Assembly: GCA_907165135.1 (NCBI GenBank)
Contig: OU015567.1
Span: forward strand, 5,709,001 to 5,773,000
DNA length: 64,000 bases
From: Oikopleura dioica
Taxonomy: Eukaryota > Chordata > Appendicularia > Copelata > Oikopleuridae
Reading direction: 5' to 3'
Under the pieces are notes generated by a model. The model saw nothing but the letters and a program-made list of their open reading frames with translations, was not told the origin of the DNA and ran no database searches. Shown here piece after piece: positions 54,556 to 64,000 of the stretch (the stretch's first letter is position 1; each line of letters begins with the position of its first letter). Both the position numbers and the translations under genes were made by a program.

Positions 54556-56143
54556 ATGCCCAATAATTGTATGCTTATTTGATTTTATTTTCTATTTTTA
54601 TATAATCTCAGTCACCCGGACTCAAATCAAATCGCTGCGAAGAAAGTTCAACGAAATCGCCAACCAAGGCCGAAAAGTTAAAAAGCCCGGTTTCATGATC
54701 AAAGAGCTCACTAAGAAGCAGTTCATCTTGTTTTACGACGACTTGTTCAGTGTGACCCACAGTGGAAAGGAAGGCCTCTCCTTCAGAAAGTAAGAAGAAC
54801 CCACTGGATTATTTTAAAAGGCGGTTTTTAGGCTAGGCGAGCGCGTATTTCTTACCATCAATAAGGACAGTACCATCGACTTCAAAGAGTTCCAGTACTT
54901 GATGTTCTTTCACAGCGAGGCCTCGGAAGAAGTCAAAAAGACCTGTAAGAGATAATTGATTTATTTCTTTCTTCGATCAGTTTTTTCGTCCAGTTATTTA
55001 CAAATTGCACGACTTGGATGACGGCGGCGATGTGGACTGGAAGGAGTTCAGAACCGTGGCAAGACTGATGCGGGGAAAAGACGACAAGAAGCAGTCGAAA
55101 GAACTAGAGGAGCAAATCAAGAGCGAGTTCAAAGAAAAGGCGGTTGGAAAATAAAAAAATCGCATTTTTTTTAATTTTTCAGGGCTCCGATCGAAAAATC
55201 TCGAAAGCGGAGTTTCTCGCAAGCAGCTACTCGACCAGCTGCGAAATGTACAAACTTCTGATCCACGCGAAAGTCAGGAGAAAGATGGGATTCACGACGA
55301 AGCCGCACGGGACCGACGAAATTATGCAGCGCACTGGATTCACCAAAGCGCAAGTTCAAATTCTTCAGAGGAAATTCAACAGGATCGCTTTCCGAAGTAA
55401 AGTTTCTTGCTTGAAGATTTGAATTTGACTTTTTCCAGGCAAATTGGGGAGAATAACCGGCGAAGCGCCCTACATTTCCAGAGAGCGATTCATCGACTAC
55501 TACGTCGACTTTTTCCACACTCACCACAAATCGGGCAATCCAACTCCCTTCGCCAGGTAAAGACGCTCTCAGAAACCAAGCCCACTGGTTCAGTCTAGTC
55601 TTCGACAGCATCGACGACGGCGAGGACGAAATCGCCAAGATCGAGTTTCACGAGTTCGCCAATCTCATCAGACTCCATGTCAACGCTTCGGACGAAGAGA
55701 GGAAACTCTGTTCGTGATATCTTCTTCTATAATCTATCTGATCGTTTGCATTAGGGATCTACAATCTTCACGATTTGGACGAAAGTGGAATCATAGAGGA
55801 GAAAGAGTTCGTCGACGTTGCGAGGTTTAAAAAAAAACAGAAAATATTCAACAGTTTCGATTTTTAGATGCATGAAAGGAACGATAGGCTATTTCACTGA
55901 AGAAGACAAAAAGAAAACCATCGACGAGTTCCGAAAAATCGCGGTACTCAGCGAGAAACTCGAAGTCTTAAATCACCAATGACGTTCTTTAGGGCGAAAA
56001 CAACTCGATCGAGAAGGACGAGTTTCTTCAGAGCGATTACGTCACCAACTGCGCGATCTTCAAGTCTCTAACTTCTAACCCCCTTTTTCAGCCGCTGGCT
56101 TGAAAGGAGTCGAATTCAAGTTGAAGGCTTCCTGCTTTTATTA
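54556..56143 (+). CDS. Multi-EF-hand calcium-binding protein (two CNB/NCS-like halves)
   Basis: A tiny first exon (ATG 54556, 13 bp, MPNN) is spliced to FTRTQIKSLRRKFNEIA. EF-hands follow: INKDSTIDFKEFQYLMFF, HDLDDGGDVDWKEFRTVA, then SDRKISKAEFLAS. A second, related unit begins TGFTKAQVQILQRKFNRIA, with SIDDGEDEIAKIEFHEFANL, HDLDESGIIEEKEFVDVA and NNSIEKDEFLQ. So the protein looks like two tandem calcineurin-B/neuronal-calcium-sensor-like modules, with at least four canonical loops (DLDDGGDVDWKE, DLDESGIIEEKE and others). At least seven introns of about 40-50 bp. The last exon is uncertain after CAIFK (end at about 56143). No myristoylation signal (MG) is present. The exact family is unknown to me. 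Confidence 0.72.
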
Positions 56144-56631
56144 AGATGCAATAAACCAATTGGAATATTAATTTAAAGCCATCATTCCCGCAATCGGATG
56201 AAAATGATCTTTCTCCAAAAAAGTCAAAATGTAATCAATCAAGGTCTAGTTCTCCAACAACAAAGAACCCTTTGTTTCTCGAGCGTAATGCATCTCCTTG
56301 GAAATCAGGAACATCGCTCCTCTTCAGTTTTCTTTCCCAAGCCAAAAAATAAAACAGAGTCCTCAAGACTGGGCTTCTTCAGTGGAAAGAATAAACAGAG
56401 ATCTTATTTTTGCGATTCGGATCGTTTTTTGATAGTTGCTTTTTATCACTGTTGACTTGGAAACGGAAATTTGGCGTTTTATTTTTTGACAAATTTGCAT
56501 CAGAATTTGACAAGATCGAGAAGCTTTCTTGAAATTTATTTTATTGCCACAGGTGAAACCCTTTCTAGACCAAATAGAAGCAGAGAATTCCTCAAATACG
56601 ATCCAAACGGCGGAAAATTAAAAATTCAAAT
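56144..56631. other. Intergenic region, nothing recognised
   Basis: 488 bp, AT-rich, between two plus-strand genes. It includes the EF-hand gene 3' end (AATAAA-like ATGCAATAAACC at about 56146) and an 85-codon ORF that shows no family features. Confidence 0.4.
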
Positions 56632-57347
56632 ATGAAATTTACGGATGAAGACAAAATTCTAGAGTAAGATCGACTTCTGCTTACCTTAGAGGTTATTATT
56701 TTTCAGAGAAGCGAGAGAAGAAATCTCGGTGGATCAAGAACTGACAGAACTTCGAAATGAAGCCTCTTTTCTTCGCAAAGAAAACTTCGAATTGAAGGAG
56801 AAAACGAGAGAGCTGGAGGAGACGATCAGAGATCTTCGTAGAAACATGGCGATGATGCAAGGTAAAAGAGCGTGAAAAACGTTTGTTCACCAATTCTAGT
56901 GACGGACGAGGAAATCGAAGAAATCCGCGAAGAAATGAACGAGGAAATCAAGGAAGACTTCTCCGTCCAAGAATCCATGCCGAAAAGATGGGTTGCTTTT
57001 GGGCCAACTAGCTACTCTCAAAGTACGCTTTTTCAGTCATTCTTCTTTCTATCGAGTTCTAGTGCGAAACGGGGCAAAGATCAAGTTCACCCGAGGAAAA
57101 GACATCCTCACTGGTTTCGTCTGCTGGGTCGGGGAAACGCCAAAAGGCTCGAAAATCATGCGAATCGGGGCTGAAACTGAAGAGCCTCTTGCTAACCCAG
57201 GTTGGTAAGAGATTGGGAATCAGCGATTCTTACTGTTCAGACGACTGTGGAGACTTGTGGGAAGGAGACAAGACGAAGCAGGTGCTTCTTGCTCTGGACA
57301 AAATCATCGTCGCCTGGGACTGGGAAACCATCTTGCCCAAGTTGTAG
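56632..57347 (+). CDS. Unassigned coiled-coil protein with a small barrel-like C-terminus
   Basis: Start MKFTDEDKILE, a 45-bp intron, then a heptad-rich coiled coil (ELRNEASFLRKENFELKEKT, then ELEETIRDLRRNMAMM), an acidic linker (DEEIEEIREEMNEEIKEDF), and after two more short introns a compact domain (NGAKIKFTRGKDILTGFVCW, then GDLWEGDKTKQVLLALDKI) ending AWDWETILPKL with TAG at 57345. The RNGAKIKFTRG...G-x-VxWVGE pattern faintly recalls a CAP-Gly barrel but lacks the GKNDG signature, so I do not assign it. About 180 residues. Confidence 0.65.
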
Positions 57348-57426
57348 TTTTTGTGTTAAACCCTTCTAGTTGCATATAAACACGCGATAATAAACACAGC
57401 ATTTTTGCATTTATTCTCCGCTCTTA

Positions 57427-58118
57427 TCACAAATGCGAAGGGCCGGCTTCATTTGACGAGTCCAACTGGCCGACCTGCTCGTTTTCAAAAGCTTCGTTGT
57501 TGTTATTTTTTGCAGGTGCGGGCGGCTCCTGGTACAACTCTTCCCGCTCTGAATTTTTCTCATTAAAAATCGCTTCGGTACTTTGTGAAGAAAAGGGTTG
57601 ATTTCCGCTGGGCTGTGTTCCAAATACAATTTCACTTTTTGATAAATTTTTCGGAAAATCCGATGCGGCGGCGGATCAATGCAGCGAATTTGGAATTCCA
57701 CTTTCCGCGGCGCGCTACTTCCGATTCAAACCGCCGCTCTTGGCATCGTCGAATCCGCCAAGAAGGGAGTTTTTGATGTTTTACCTTTGCTCCTGATCTT
57801 GTACTTTCTGTTCATGTAAGCAACCCAGGCGACGCCGAGGACCCAGACAATCGCTCCTTTTGAAACAAAATTGCATTATTTTTGTTGAGTTTTCAAACCG
57901 ATTATGGTCAGCGAGAGGTTGAGTTTCATGAACGGCTCGTAGCCCGGCGAGTTTCTCTTCAAATCTTGAGTTCTGGTTACTCAACTTTTCATTTTAATGA
58001 TTTTCTGCTTAAAAATGCAACCGGGCCCATGAGCTTTTCTTGAGAATTGCGAAAACGTAAAAGGTTGTCGACAAAGTTGTTTTTGGCGAGAATGAGCTTG
58101 TCGTTTCCAAATCTAACC
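57427..58118 (-). CDS. Small single-pass membrane protein, unassigned
   Basis: Start MVRFGNDKLILAKNNFVDNL (ATG 58116-58118). Exon 2 DLKRNSPGYEPFMKLNLSLT leads through a short intron to a membrane segment GAIVWVLGVAWVAYMNRKYK followed by basic residues; a final exon is acidic (NEKNSEREELYQEPPAPAKN, then GQLDSSNEAGPSHL; TGA 57427-57429). Introns are about 42-57 bp, but the one before the last exon is not fully resolved. The basic residues after the helix suggest a cytosolic or matrix C-terminus. Family unknown. Confidence 0.55.
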
Positions 58119-58410
58119 ATCTTTTCTCTTTTTCGAAAAATGAATGATTTCTATTCTGGATTCCGGATTTCTGTCAGTTTAAAAAGCGACTGTGCAAACT
58201 CGTAAAATTGAAAAAGCAGCTCTTGCAATTTCAGGAAAAAAGAAAATCGTCAATTTGAAATTGAGCTTTTTCTCCGAAAAAGAGAAATATTTATTAATTT
58301 AAACCGTCGTTTTTAAAAATAAACAAACAGAAATAAAATAGCAATTTAACGAGGTAGAGTGAGTTTTCGGTGGTGGCGTTTCAAAGTGTTTGTACAAAGG
58401 TTTTTCGAGT

Positions 58411-61261
58411 TTAAAAATATACAGCGTTGTTGTCTTCGGAATGAACTCGGGAATTGAGGGGCGCGCGGACGGGCGAGGCTGCCGCGGAACTCAGGTCGGC
58501 TTGAAAACCGGTTGCGCCGGAGAAGGGACGGCTGGCCCTTCTTGTGGACGTGTGGCGCAGCGGAATGGAGTTCTGAAAAGGAGCATTTAGAAATTGATTG
58601 AGGACTGAATGATTATTGAAGGTTCAGTAAACTGAATCAGTGCTGTACCTGAGAGTGATCAGAAACATTGGTGGAGTGGGTGACTTCAGTCCTGTTCGAA
58701 TTGGCAGGTGCGGCTTCTACTTTATCGGAGCCGAGCGAGCTGGCAGACGTCGTCTTCAAATCGGAATGGCCGAACAGCAGTGGAATTTGCTCTCTCGCCA
58801 CTTTTTCGGATTCAAAGATTTCTCGTGGGTACTCTGCCATCGCTGAAATTCAATTTTAGAAAATAGTCTTTTTCGGAAAATAAAGTTTTTTGGTTGATTT
58901 TAGTTGAAAAACGTACCTTCGTGTTTTCCCTCGGATTTCATCAGTCTCAGTTGTTGTTGAGCGATTTCGAAGGCGGCTGCGTTTGGCTTGATTTTCTGCG
59001 GACTCTGGTGGAAGTTTCGGTCGAGCTCGGAGTAGAGTTGAAATTCTCGTTCCAGCGCGTGTTTGTCCGCGACGACGGCGGCTGTTACTTCCTCGCTATC
59101 GGAGCGGAAGTTAAAGACACAAGCCGTCACCAGAATCAGTAAAAAGCCAACACAGACTAATATTCCCCAAAGCGCAAAGTCGGGCCCTTCCTCTTCGTTT
59201 TCGCTGAATTGGCGGGGCATGCTGATTCGCGGCGGAGTTTGGAGATTCGAGTTCTCGACTTTCTGGACGAAGGAAATTCGAATGGCGAAGCCGCAACTGA
59301 CCAGAGCTGGGTTTCTGTTGTAGACAATGCTCGCGTTCCTCGCTTGGTGGTGGGCGAAGCGACCGAGGCCGTTGATTTTCAAGTCGTCGGAACTTTCGTG
59401 GTTTACGAAAAACAACTCTTCCTGGACTTCGTCGTCGAGGTGGACGACTTCCATGACGAGGGACTCGCAGTCGGCGCATTGAAAGTCCCATTGAAGCTTG
59501 TTTTCTGGCTTTTCTTGGCAACGCCAGGGCGCGGGCGAGTAGACGAAGCCGCCTTCTGGGCCGATTTTGGAACAGCCGCATTCGCAGTTTTCTTCTTCTT
59601 GCTTTCGAGACATGTCCCACGGGCTCGGACACAGTTGTCGGTCTTTGACGGCAAAGTCAATTAGCCCCGTGCCGGTCTGGGAGTCAGAAGAGCACTGCGC
59701 TCCTAGACCCAGAGGAGTAGGATTGGAGCAGGAGCGGGTAGAGAAGGACCACTCGGTACTCGACTGCTGCATGATGAAGTCGTTTGGATCGGTGATCGAG
59801 CACGGCGAGTAACACTGCTTGGGCGGCGACCACTTCGCCCAGTCGCCGTTGATGCTCGGGACCGGCCGCTGAGGTAGGGAAAAGCAGCGAGAAGCGCGGA
59901 CCTGGTCCAAGTGGTCGAGATATTCCAAGCAGGCGCCGTGGACGGAAGCAGAGCGGATCCAGGAGCAAGGAATCGAAGTCGAGATTTCATCCGCGCGGAT
60001 TGAGAGCATCTTTGGACTCTGAAGCTGCTTGCCGCTCGAGTGTTTTGGGACGAACTGAAAAGATATAATTTAGAAAAAACAGACTCTATCGCGTGAGAAG
60101 CGAAGCCGGCTCGATCAAATATTTTGATAAATGTAAATTTAAATTCAGCGTTAATTCAATTACTTTCCAGGAGCGGCGAAACTTGGCAGGCTCTTTTTGT
60201 TTTAAAACAAAATTGCAAAATGTATATTTTAGCATGTCACGTGATCTATTATTGCTGAGATGCGTTATCTAGGAAACGGGGAGGCTATCTGATCTTTCGA
60301 GAAATAATAAGCTAAATTGAATCAATAGCGAAAAGTAGTAGATTCAATAGATCCAATATTTTTACAAGTTATCGCTTGTTTCGCCACACGTCTTATCAAA
60401 AACTGCGTCTTACCCTTATCCGATGGTTGTTGGCACAGGGCGGCGATCTGTAGTTGACTGCAAACTCGTCGCCCCGATCGCATTTGCTCAAGATTCCGGT
60501 ATCGCGCTCGACGGCGGGAATTTCCAGCTCGTAGATGTCGTTCTCGTTGACCGTCAAGACATCTGAGTAGACGACGTTGCCGAGCGCGCGGTCACGCTCG
60601 TCCAAAATGTCCGTCCGGATGCGATAACGTCCAGGAACGTCCATTTTGCCACAGGAAACGGTGATCGTCTCGGTTGGAAAGGCATAGATTTCCCGGGCAT
60701 TTGCCACTTCGCTCCAGCTCTCCACGCTTTCTGATGATCGTTCCAGAGCGACGGAGAGGGTGAACTTCTTGTTGGAACAGAGCTCGCGCAGTCTGTAGGA
60801 TCCGAAGGCCATTACGTCGCCAGTCAAAGCGGGCACTTCCGACTGAGTGAAGTTGATCGCGTACGAAGGGTAGGAGGAGATCACTTTCTTTTCTTCGTAC
60901 ATTACTGGGCCGCCGCTGTAGTCGTACAGACGCACACTGTATTCGCCTGAAAGTCAAGACGTTAATTAAGCTTTTTCTTTAAAACAATAATTTCACTAAG
61001 ATTCGAGTTGATTGATTTACCTGGCTGAATGAAGTTCTCGCAGCCAAAGTTCATGGTGACGCTGTGCTCGGAATTGGTCTGCACGAACTTGTGCGATTTG
61101 ACGGGCGAGTTGTCAAGAAAGAGTCGCAGTTCGGGACGTTTGAGTTGAGCGTTGGCGATGCTGATTTTGACACTGGCGTCGTTGGAAAGTAGATTGGAAG
61201 GCCAGGAGACGTCTCCTTCGATCTGCGCCGAGCCGAGGCAGAAAATACTCAGCAGAAGAGC
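58411..61261 (-). CDS. THSD1-like thrombospondin-domain receptor
   Basis: The first visible exon (61261, after acceptor TCATTTCAG) begins inside a signal peptide (LLLSIFCLGSAQIEGDVSWP), so exon 1 with the start lies upstream and was not found. The ectodomain has beta-rich segments with paired cysteines, then a TSP type-1 repeat (DWAKWSPPKQCYSPC ... STRSCSNP), a membrane helix (FALWGILVCVGFLLILVTAC) and a cytoplasmic tail with IAQQQLRLMKSEGK. That motif matches LAQQQLKEMKKKG in THSD1, an endothelial adhesion receptor linked to talin. A 350-bp intron lies at about 60060-60411; others are short. It ends EDNNAVYF with TAA 58411-58413. THSD1 orthology is likely but not certain. Confidence 0.68.
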
Positions 61262-64000
61262 TGAAATGAGAATAATTAACTGCGAGTTCGTTTCATTAAC
61301 AAGTGGCGCCTTCGAAAAAGTGGCTTGGAAGTGAGTAAATCAAAACTTGAACCCGGGCGCGCAGCTCTGTTTACGCTACAGCAAGCTCACTACAAAAATA
61401 TTATCTACAAGTGGGAAAATATTTAACCAAGAACGCACAAGCTGTCACACATTGTTTCCCCCACAAGCTGCAAACGTAGATGAACACGGGGCTAAGAAGA
61501 CGAGCCGGAACCGCTGGAAAAAGGCGGAAAGATTGAAAAGCAAAACTGGTTGGAGACTTTGAAATTTTAGATTTTCGTTCACGCGCTGAGGAATATTTGC
61601 GCAAGGGAGGTTTAGGCTGCCTTTCTTTTGATGTTTGGTCTGTTTATTCTAGAGCTGGAAATTTCCGTGTTACGTAAAGATAAGACACCCCAAAAACTAC
61701 CAATCTAAGTATACCCAATCTAGCTCATTATTCACCGCGATAAAAGAGTCCCAAAAAGTGTCTTGGTTCAAACCGCGATTAATTTTTCACAGCACCACTC
61801 ATTTAAAATATTTTAAAAACAAGCCCTTCTCATCAATAATGACGAGTTGTCTACGTTTAGGCTGAACATGCATTCATTATTCAAGCAACAAATCTGATGA
61901 TGTATTCGCTCCAGTGGCCGCTTTAGCTTTTAGCTTTTGGGGGCTAAAATCGCTAATAAGCCGAGAATTAGAAACAGTTCATTACTTTTCACGCTTTTGA
62001 GTTTTTCGTTTTAGAAAATGCTGTTCAAGCTGTTTTTATAAAAAGAACAATCGTTTTTCGTATGGGAACTTTCATTTAGCTTTCGTCGGTTGTCAGAACC
62101 TAACCCTAACTTGTCACCTTAACCTCAGCGCAGGTGTGGAAGGTCCACTCACAGTCTCAAGTCAGTGGCCATTTTAGCGCAGTTCAGGTGACCAAGCATG
62201 AAGTGATTTTGAATTTCACGTCTCCCCAGCTAATAAACCCTCATTTAGTCAGCTGCACCTGTTTTTCGTTTTTTCTCGCCTGGCAGCAAAATCAAAACAG
62301 AAAAAGGGCGAATTAATCCAATCCACCGGAAATTAACCAAAAATAATGAGCACAATTTGAAAACAAGCAAAAATGCAAATTCTAGCTCTCTTTTTCGAAA
62401 TCCAAAAAAAGCAGATTCAGAAGAATTTTGAATTCCCATGCTTTGCTCAGCGCTTTGCCCTTGTTCGGCATTTCCGGAAGACGGACGAATAAATTCCACA
62501 TTTGCTAATGCTTCCTATTTTTTTGAATTGATTTCTCTGGGAAAATTTTCAAAAGGCATTTTTCATTTTCGCGGAGAAAAATGGCGATAATTGAATTACA
62601 AGAGCCTGTCGACCGCGAAATACCGCTCGATTCGTTCTGGCGGCTGGATTAGGCGACTAACACTAAACGTACACGGGTTGAATTTTACAGTCGCAGTTCA
62701 ATGAGTTCTGAAAAGGTTTTAAATTGATTCAAAGACAAGATCGCTTGAAAAAATAGACGAAGACGACTAATTACTCCCTTTTTAGACAATTTACTGCGCC
62801 CCTGGAGCATAAAACCGTCTTCTTTGATTTACAGTTTTTTCTGCTCTGTAAGGTCACCACATCTGCGACAGTAAAAACAGAAATTCGGCCTGGAACTTCC
62901 CTTGATATTCAAAATTGACGCAAGGGCGGATTCGAAACGAGCTGATAGAACAGTGCCATTTGCTTGAAATTTTCAGAAAAGCGCTGCTTCAAAGGTCAAA
63001 GCATTCGATTTACAGCGCCTCGAATTTCGGGTGATTCTTAAAGCGGCGATTTATTGGAAGCAATAAAATCGTAATTCCGAGCAGAATTTAGCCCGACTCA
63101 GTGTCTCATCGCCTGTCCGATGAAGGAGTTATTTATAGTGGTTAATTTTTCGAACTGAATTGGAAATAAGCGCCGCCAAGTGTCCGTAAAAATTAAAACT
63201 GTCCACTTTCGCGTCCGTCAATCTGTGTTTCTGTCGTTTTCCCATCGAGCATTTTCAAATTTGCAAGATCAAAGCGCAAAAACTAGCGGCGAAAAACTGA
63301 GAAGCTGTCGTAATTAATCCCGCTTGAGCGGTGATTTATGAGCTGCTCGTTTTCATGCCAAATTTGAGGAGTCGCAGCGAAATGAGAGGACAACTGTTTA
63401 CTTCAACTTTGTTTTAACTTTGTGTGCCCAACTGTCAAACTAGGTACCCGCTGAAGTCAAAAGGGCAATTTTCAACCCCTGTTATATGGCACTTCCAGTG
63501 TGCCCATATGGCGTATGATAGTCGGAACTTACTTTTTAGCCAAGAAAAAAATTTTTTTTTTCAAAAAAATTTTGCACGTGACCATATTTTCCTTGAAAAT
63601 TGATGTTTTTCGGCTGTCATTTGTGAGCCTAAAAGAGCCTAAAAATGATTCACATACTGGACGAAAGAGCAGAAAAAATGCTTTCAGAATCTGTGCTCCA
63701 TGGTATTGCAGGGTACTGCAGAGACATTCTAGAGACATTTGAATGTCGGAAATTCCGATTTTCGGCCGAGCACGGGTGTTCGAATCCCGATGATGACACT
63801 TTTTTTTCGAAGCGTTTTTGATTGCCATCTTAGAATAATAATTAACACATGCTTCTTAAACCATCTTGAGGTCGCAAGAGAGCTTAAGAACCTCAAGCCC
63901 ATTTTTAATTGAAAGCCAGGGACGACAGGTTTTAAAAATCAAATAATGTTTCGAGAAAATCTTACTTTTTCGACTTTCGATGACCTCAAATGACCCAAAG
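61262..64000. other. 2.7 kb without a supported gene
   Basis: Moderately AT-rich sequence upstream of the THSD1-like exons. It may hold the missing first exon and promoter of that gene. Short ORFs (60-100 codons, for example 63529-63828) lack family features and look incidental. A telomere-like stretch lies at 62099-62127. No RNA gene is recognised. Confidence 0.5.
62099..62127. repeat. Short interstitial telomere-like repeat
   Basis: CCTAACCCTAAC followed by CTTGTCACCTTAACC: two CCCTAA-like units and one degenerate unit. Its CCTTAAC also occurs in the satellite monomer at 1-15022. Confidence 0.5.

Noticed and set aside
63529-63828. 99-codon minus-strand ORF containing HRDSNTRARP
   Set aside because: No recognisable domain or splice context; such motifs are frequent in spurious ORFs.

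Overview
The window looks like the nuclear genome of a chordate with a very compact genome, most likely an appendicularian tunicate such as Oikopleura dioica. Reasons: protein families with clear animal homologues, introns of about 40-55 bp with GT-AG ends, genes 35-190 bp apart on one strand, splice-acceptor-like YAG one base before several internal start codons (as expected for operons with spliced-leader trans-splicing), and an AT-rich background. The species is inferred from these features, not proven.

Layout. (1) 1-15022 is one uninterrupted satellite of about 285 copies of a 53-bp unit that varies only as a 53/52-bp GGG/GG alternative. (2) 15.3-26.1 kb and 38.8-40.9 kb form a gene graveyard on the minus strand. 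Broken or truncated copies of TUBGCP3, a leucine-rich-repeat gene, AIMP1, an unidentified gene, ZDHHC16, NR2C2AP, WDR70, ANKZF1, N6AMT1, CWF19L2 and clathrin heavy chain lie end to end, several with internal deletions, in-frame stops or frame changes. Three non-autonomous DNA elements with clean target-site duplications sit here: a GC-rich hAT-like element inside TUBGCP3, an element with 8-bp duplications inside AIMP1, and a large foldback element with 9-bp duplications nested in that one. (3) 26.2-38.6 kb holds a gene for a PDZ plus C2H2 zinc-finger protein, split by a very young 8-kb Ty3/gypsy LTR retrotransposon at 27592-35603 (5-bp duplication CATGA, near-identical 1.2-kb LTRs). The gag start codon straddles the LTR/primer-binding-site border, an A-AAA-AAC slippery heptamer lies two codons before the gag stop, and the protease and pol frames meet at an eight-T run.

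(4) From 41.1 to 50.2 kb a tight minus-strand cluster of apparently intact genes reads, in transcription order: an unassigned ORF, ZDHHC16, a RAP80/UIMC1-like protein, an ADA2-like SAGA subunit, NR2C2AP, CLPB, RPAP3 and CYBA (p22phox). It resembles an operon or operons. A divergent promoter region at about 50.2-50.5 kb separates it from a plus-strand pair, GTF3C6 and a UPF0489 gene (36 bp apart). (5) Then come a choline/ethanolamine kinase (minus), a multi-EF-hand protein (plus), an unassigned coiled-coil protein (plus), a small membrane protein (minus) and a THSD1-like receptor (minus). 61.3-64 kb shows no gene I can support.

The abrupt change from decayed gene pieces to intact genes at about 41 kb, next to a large satellite, suggests the edge of a heterochromatic, pericentromeric or sex-linked degenerating domain. 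Single-base frame changes could be assembly errors. The nonsense codons, multi-exon deletions and transposon insertions are harder to explain that way.
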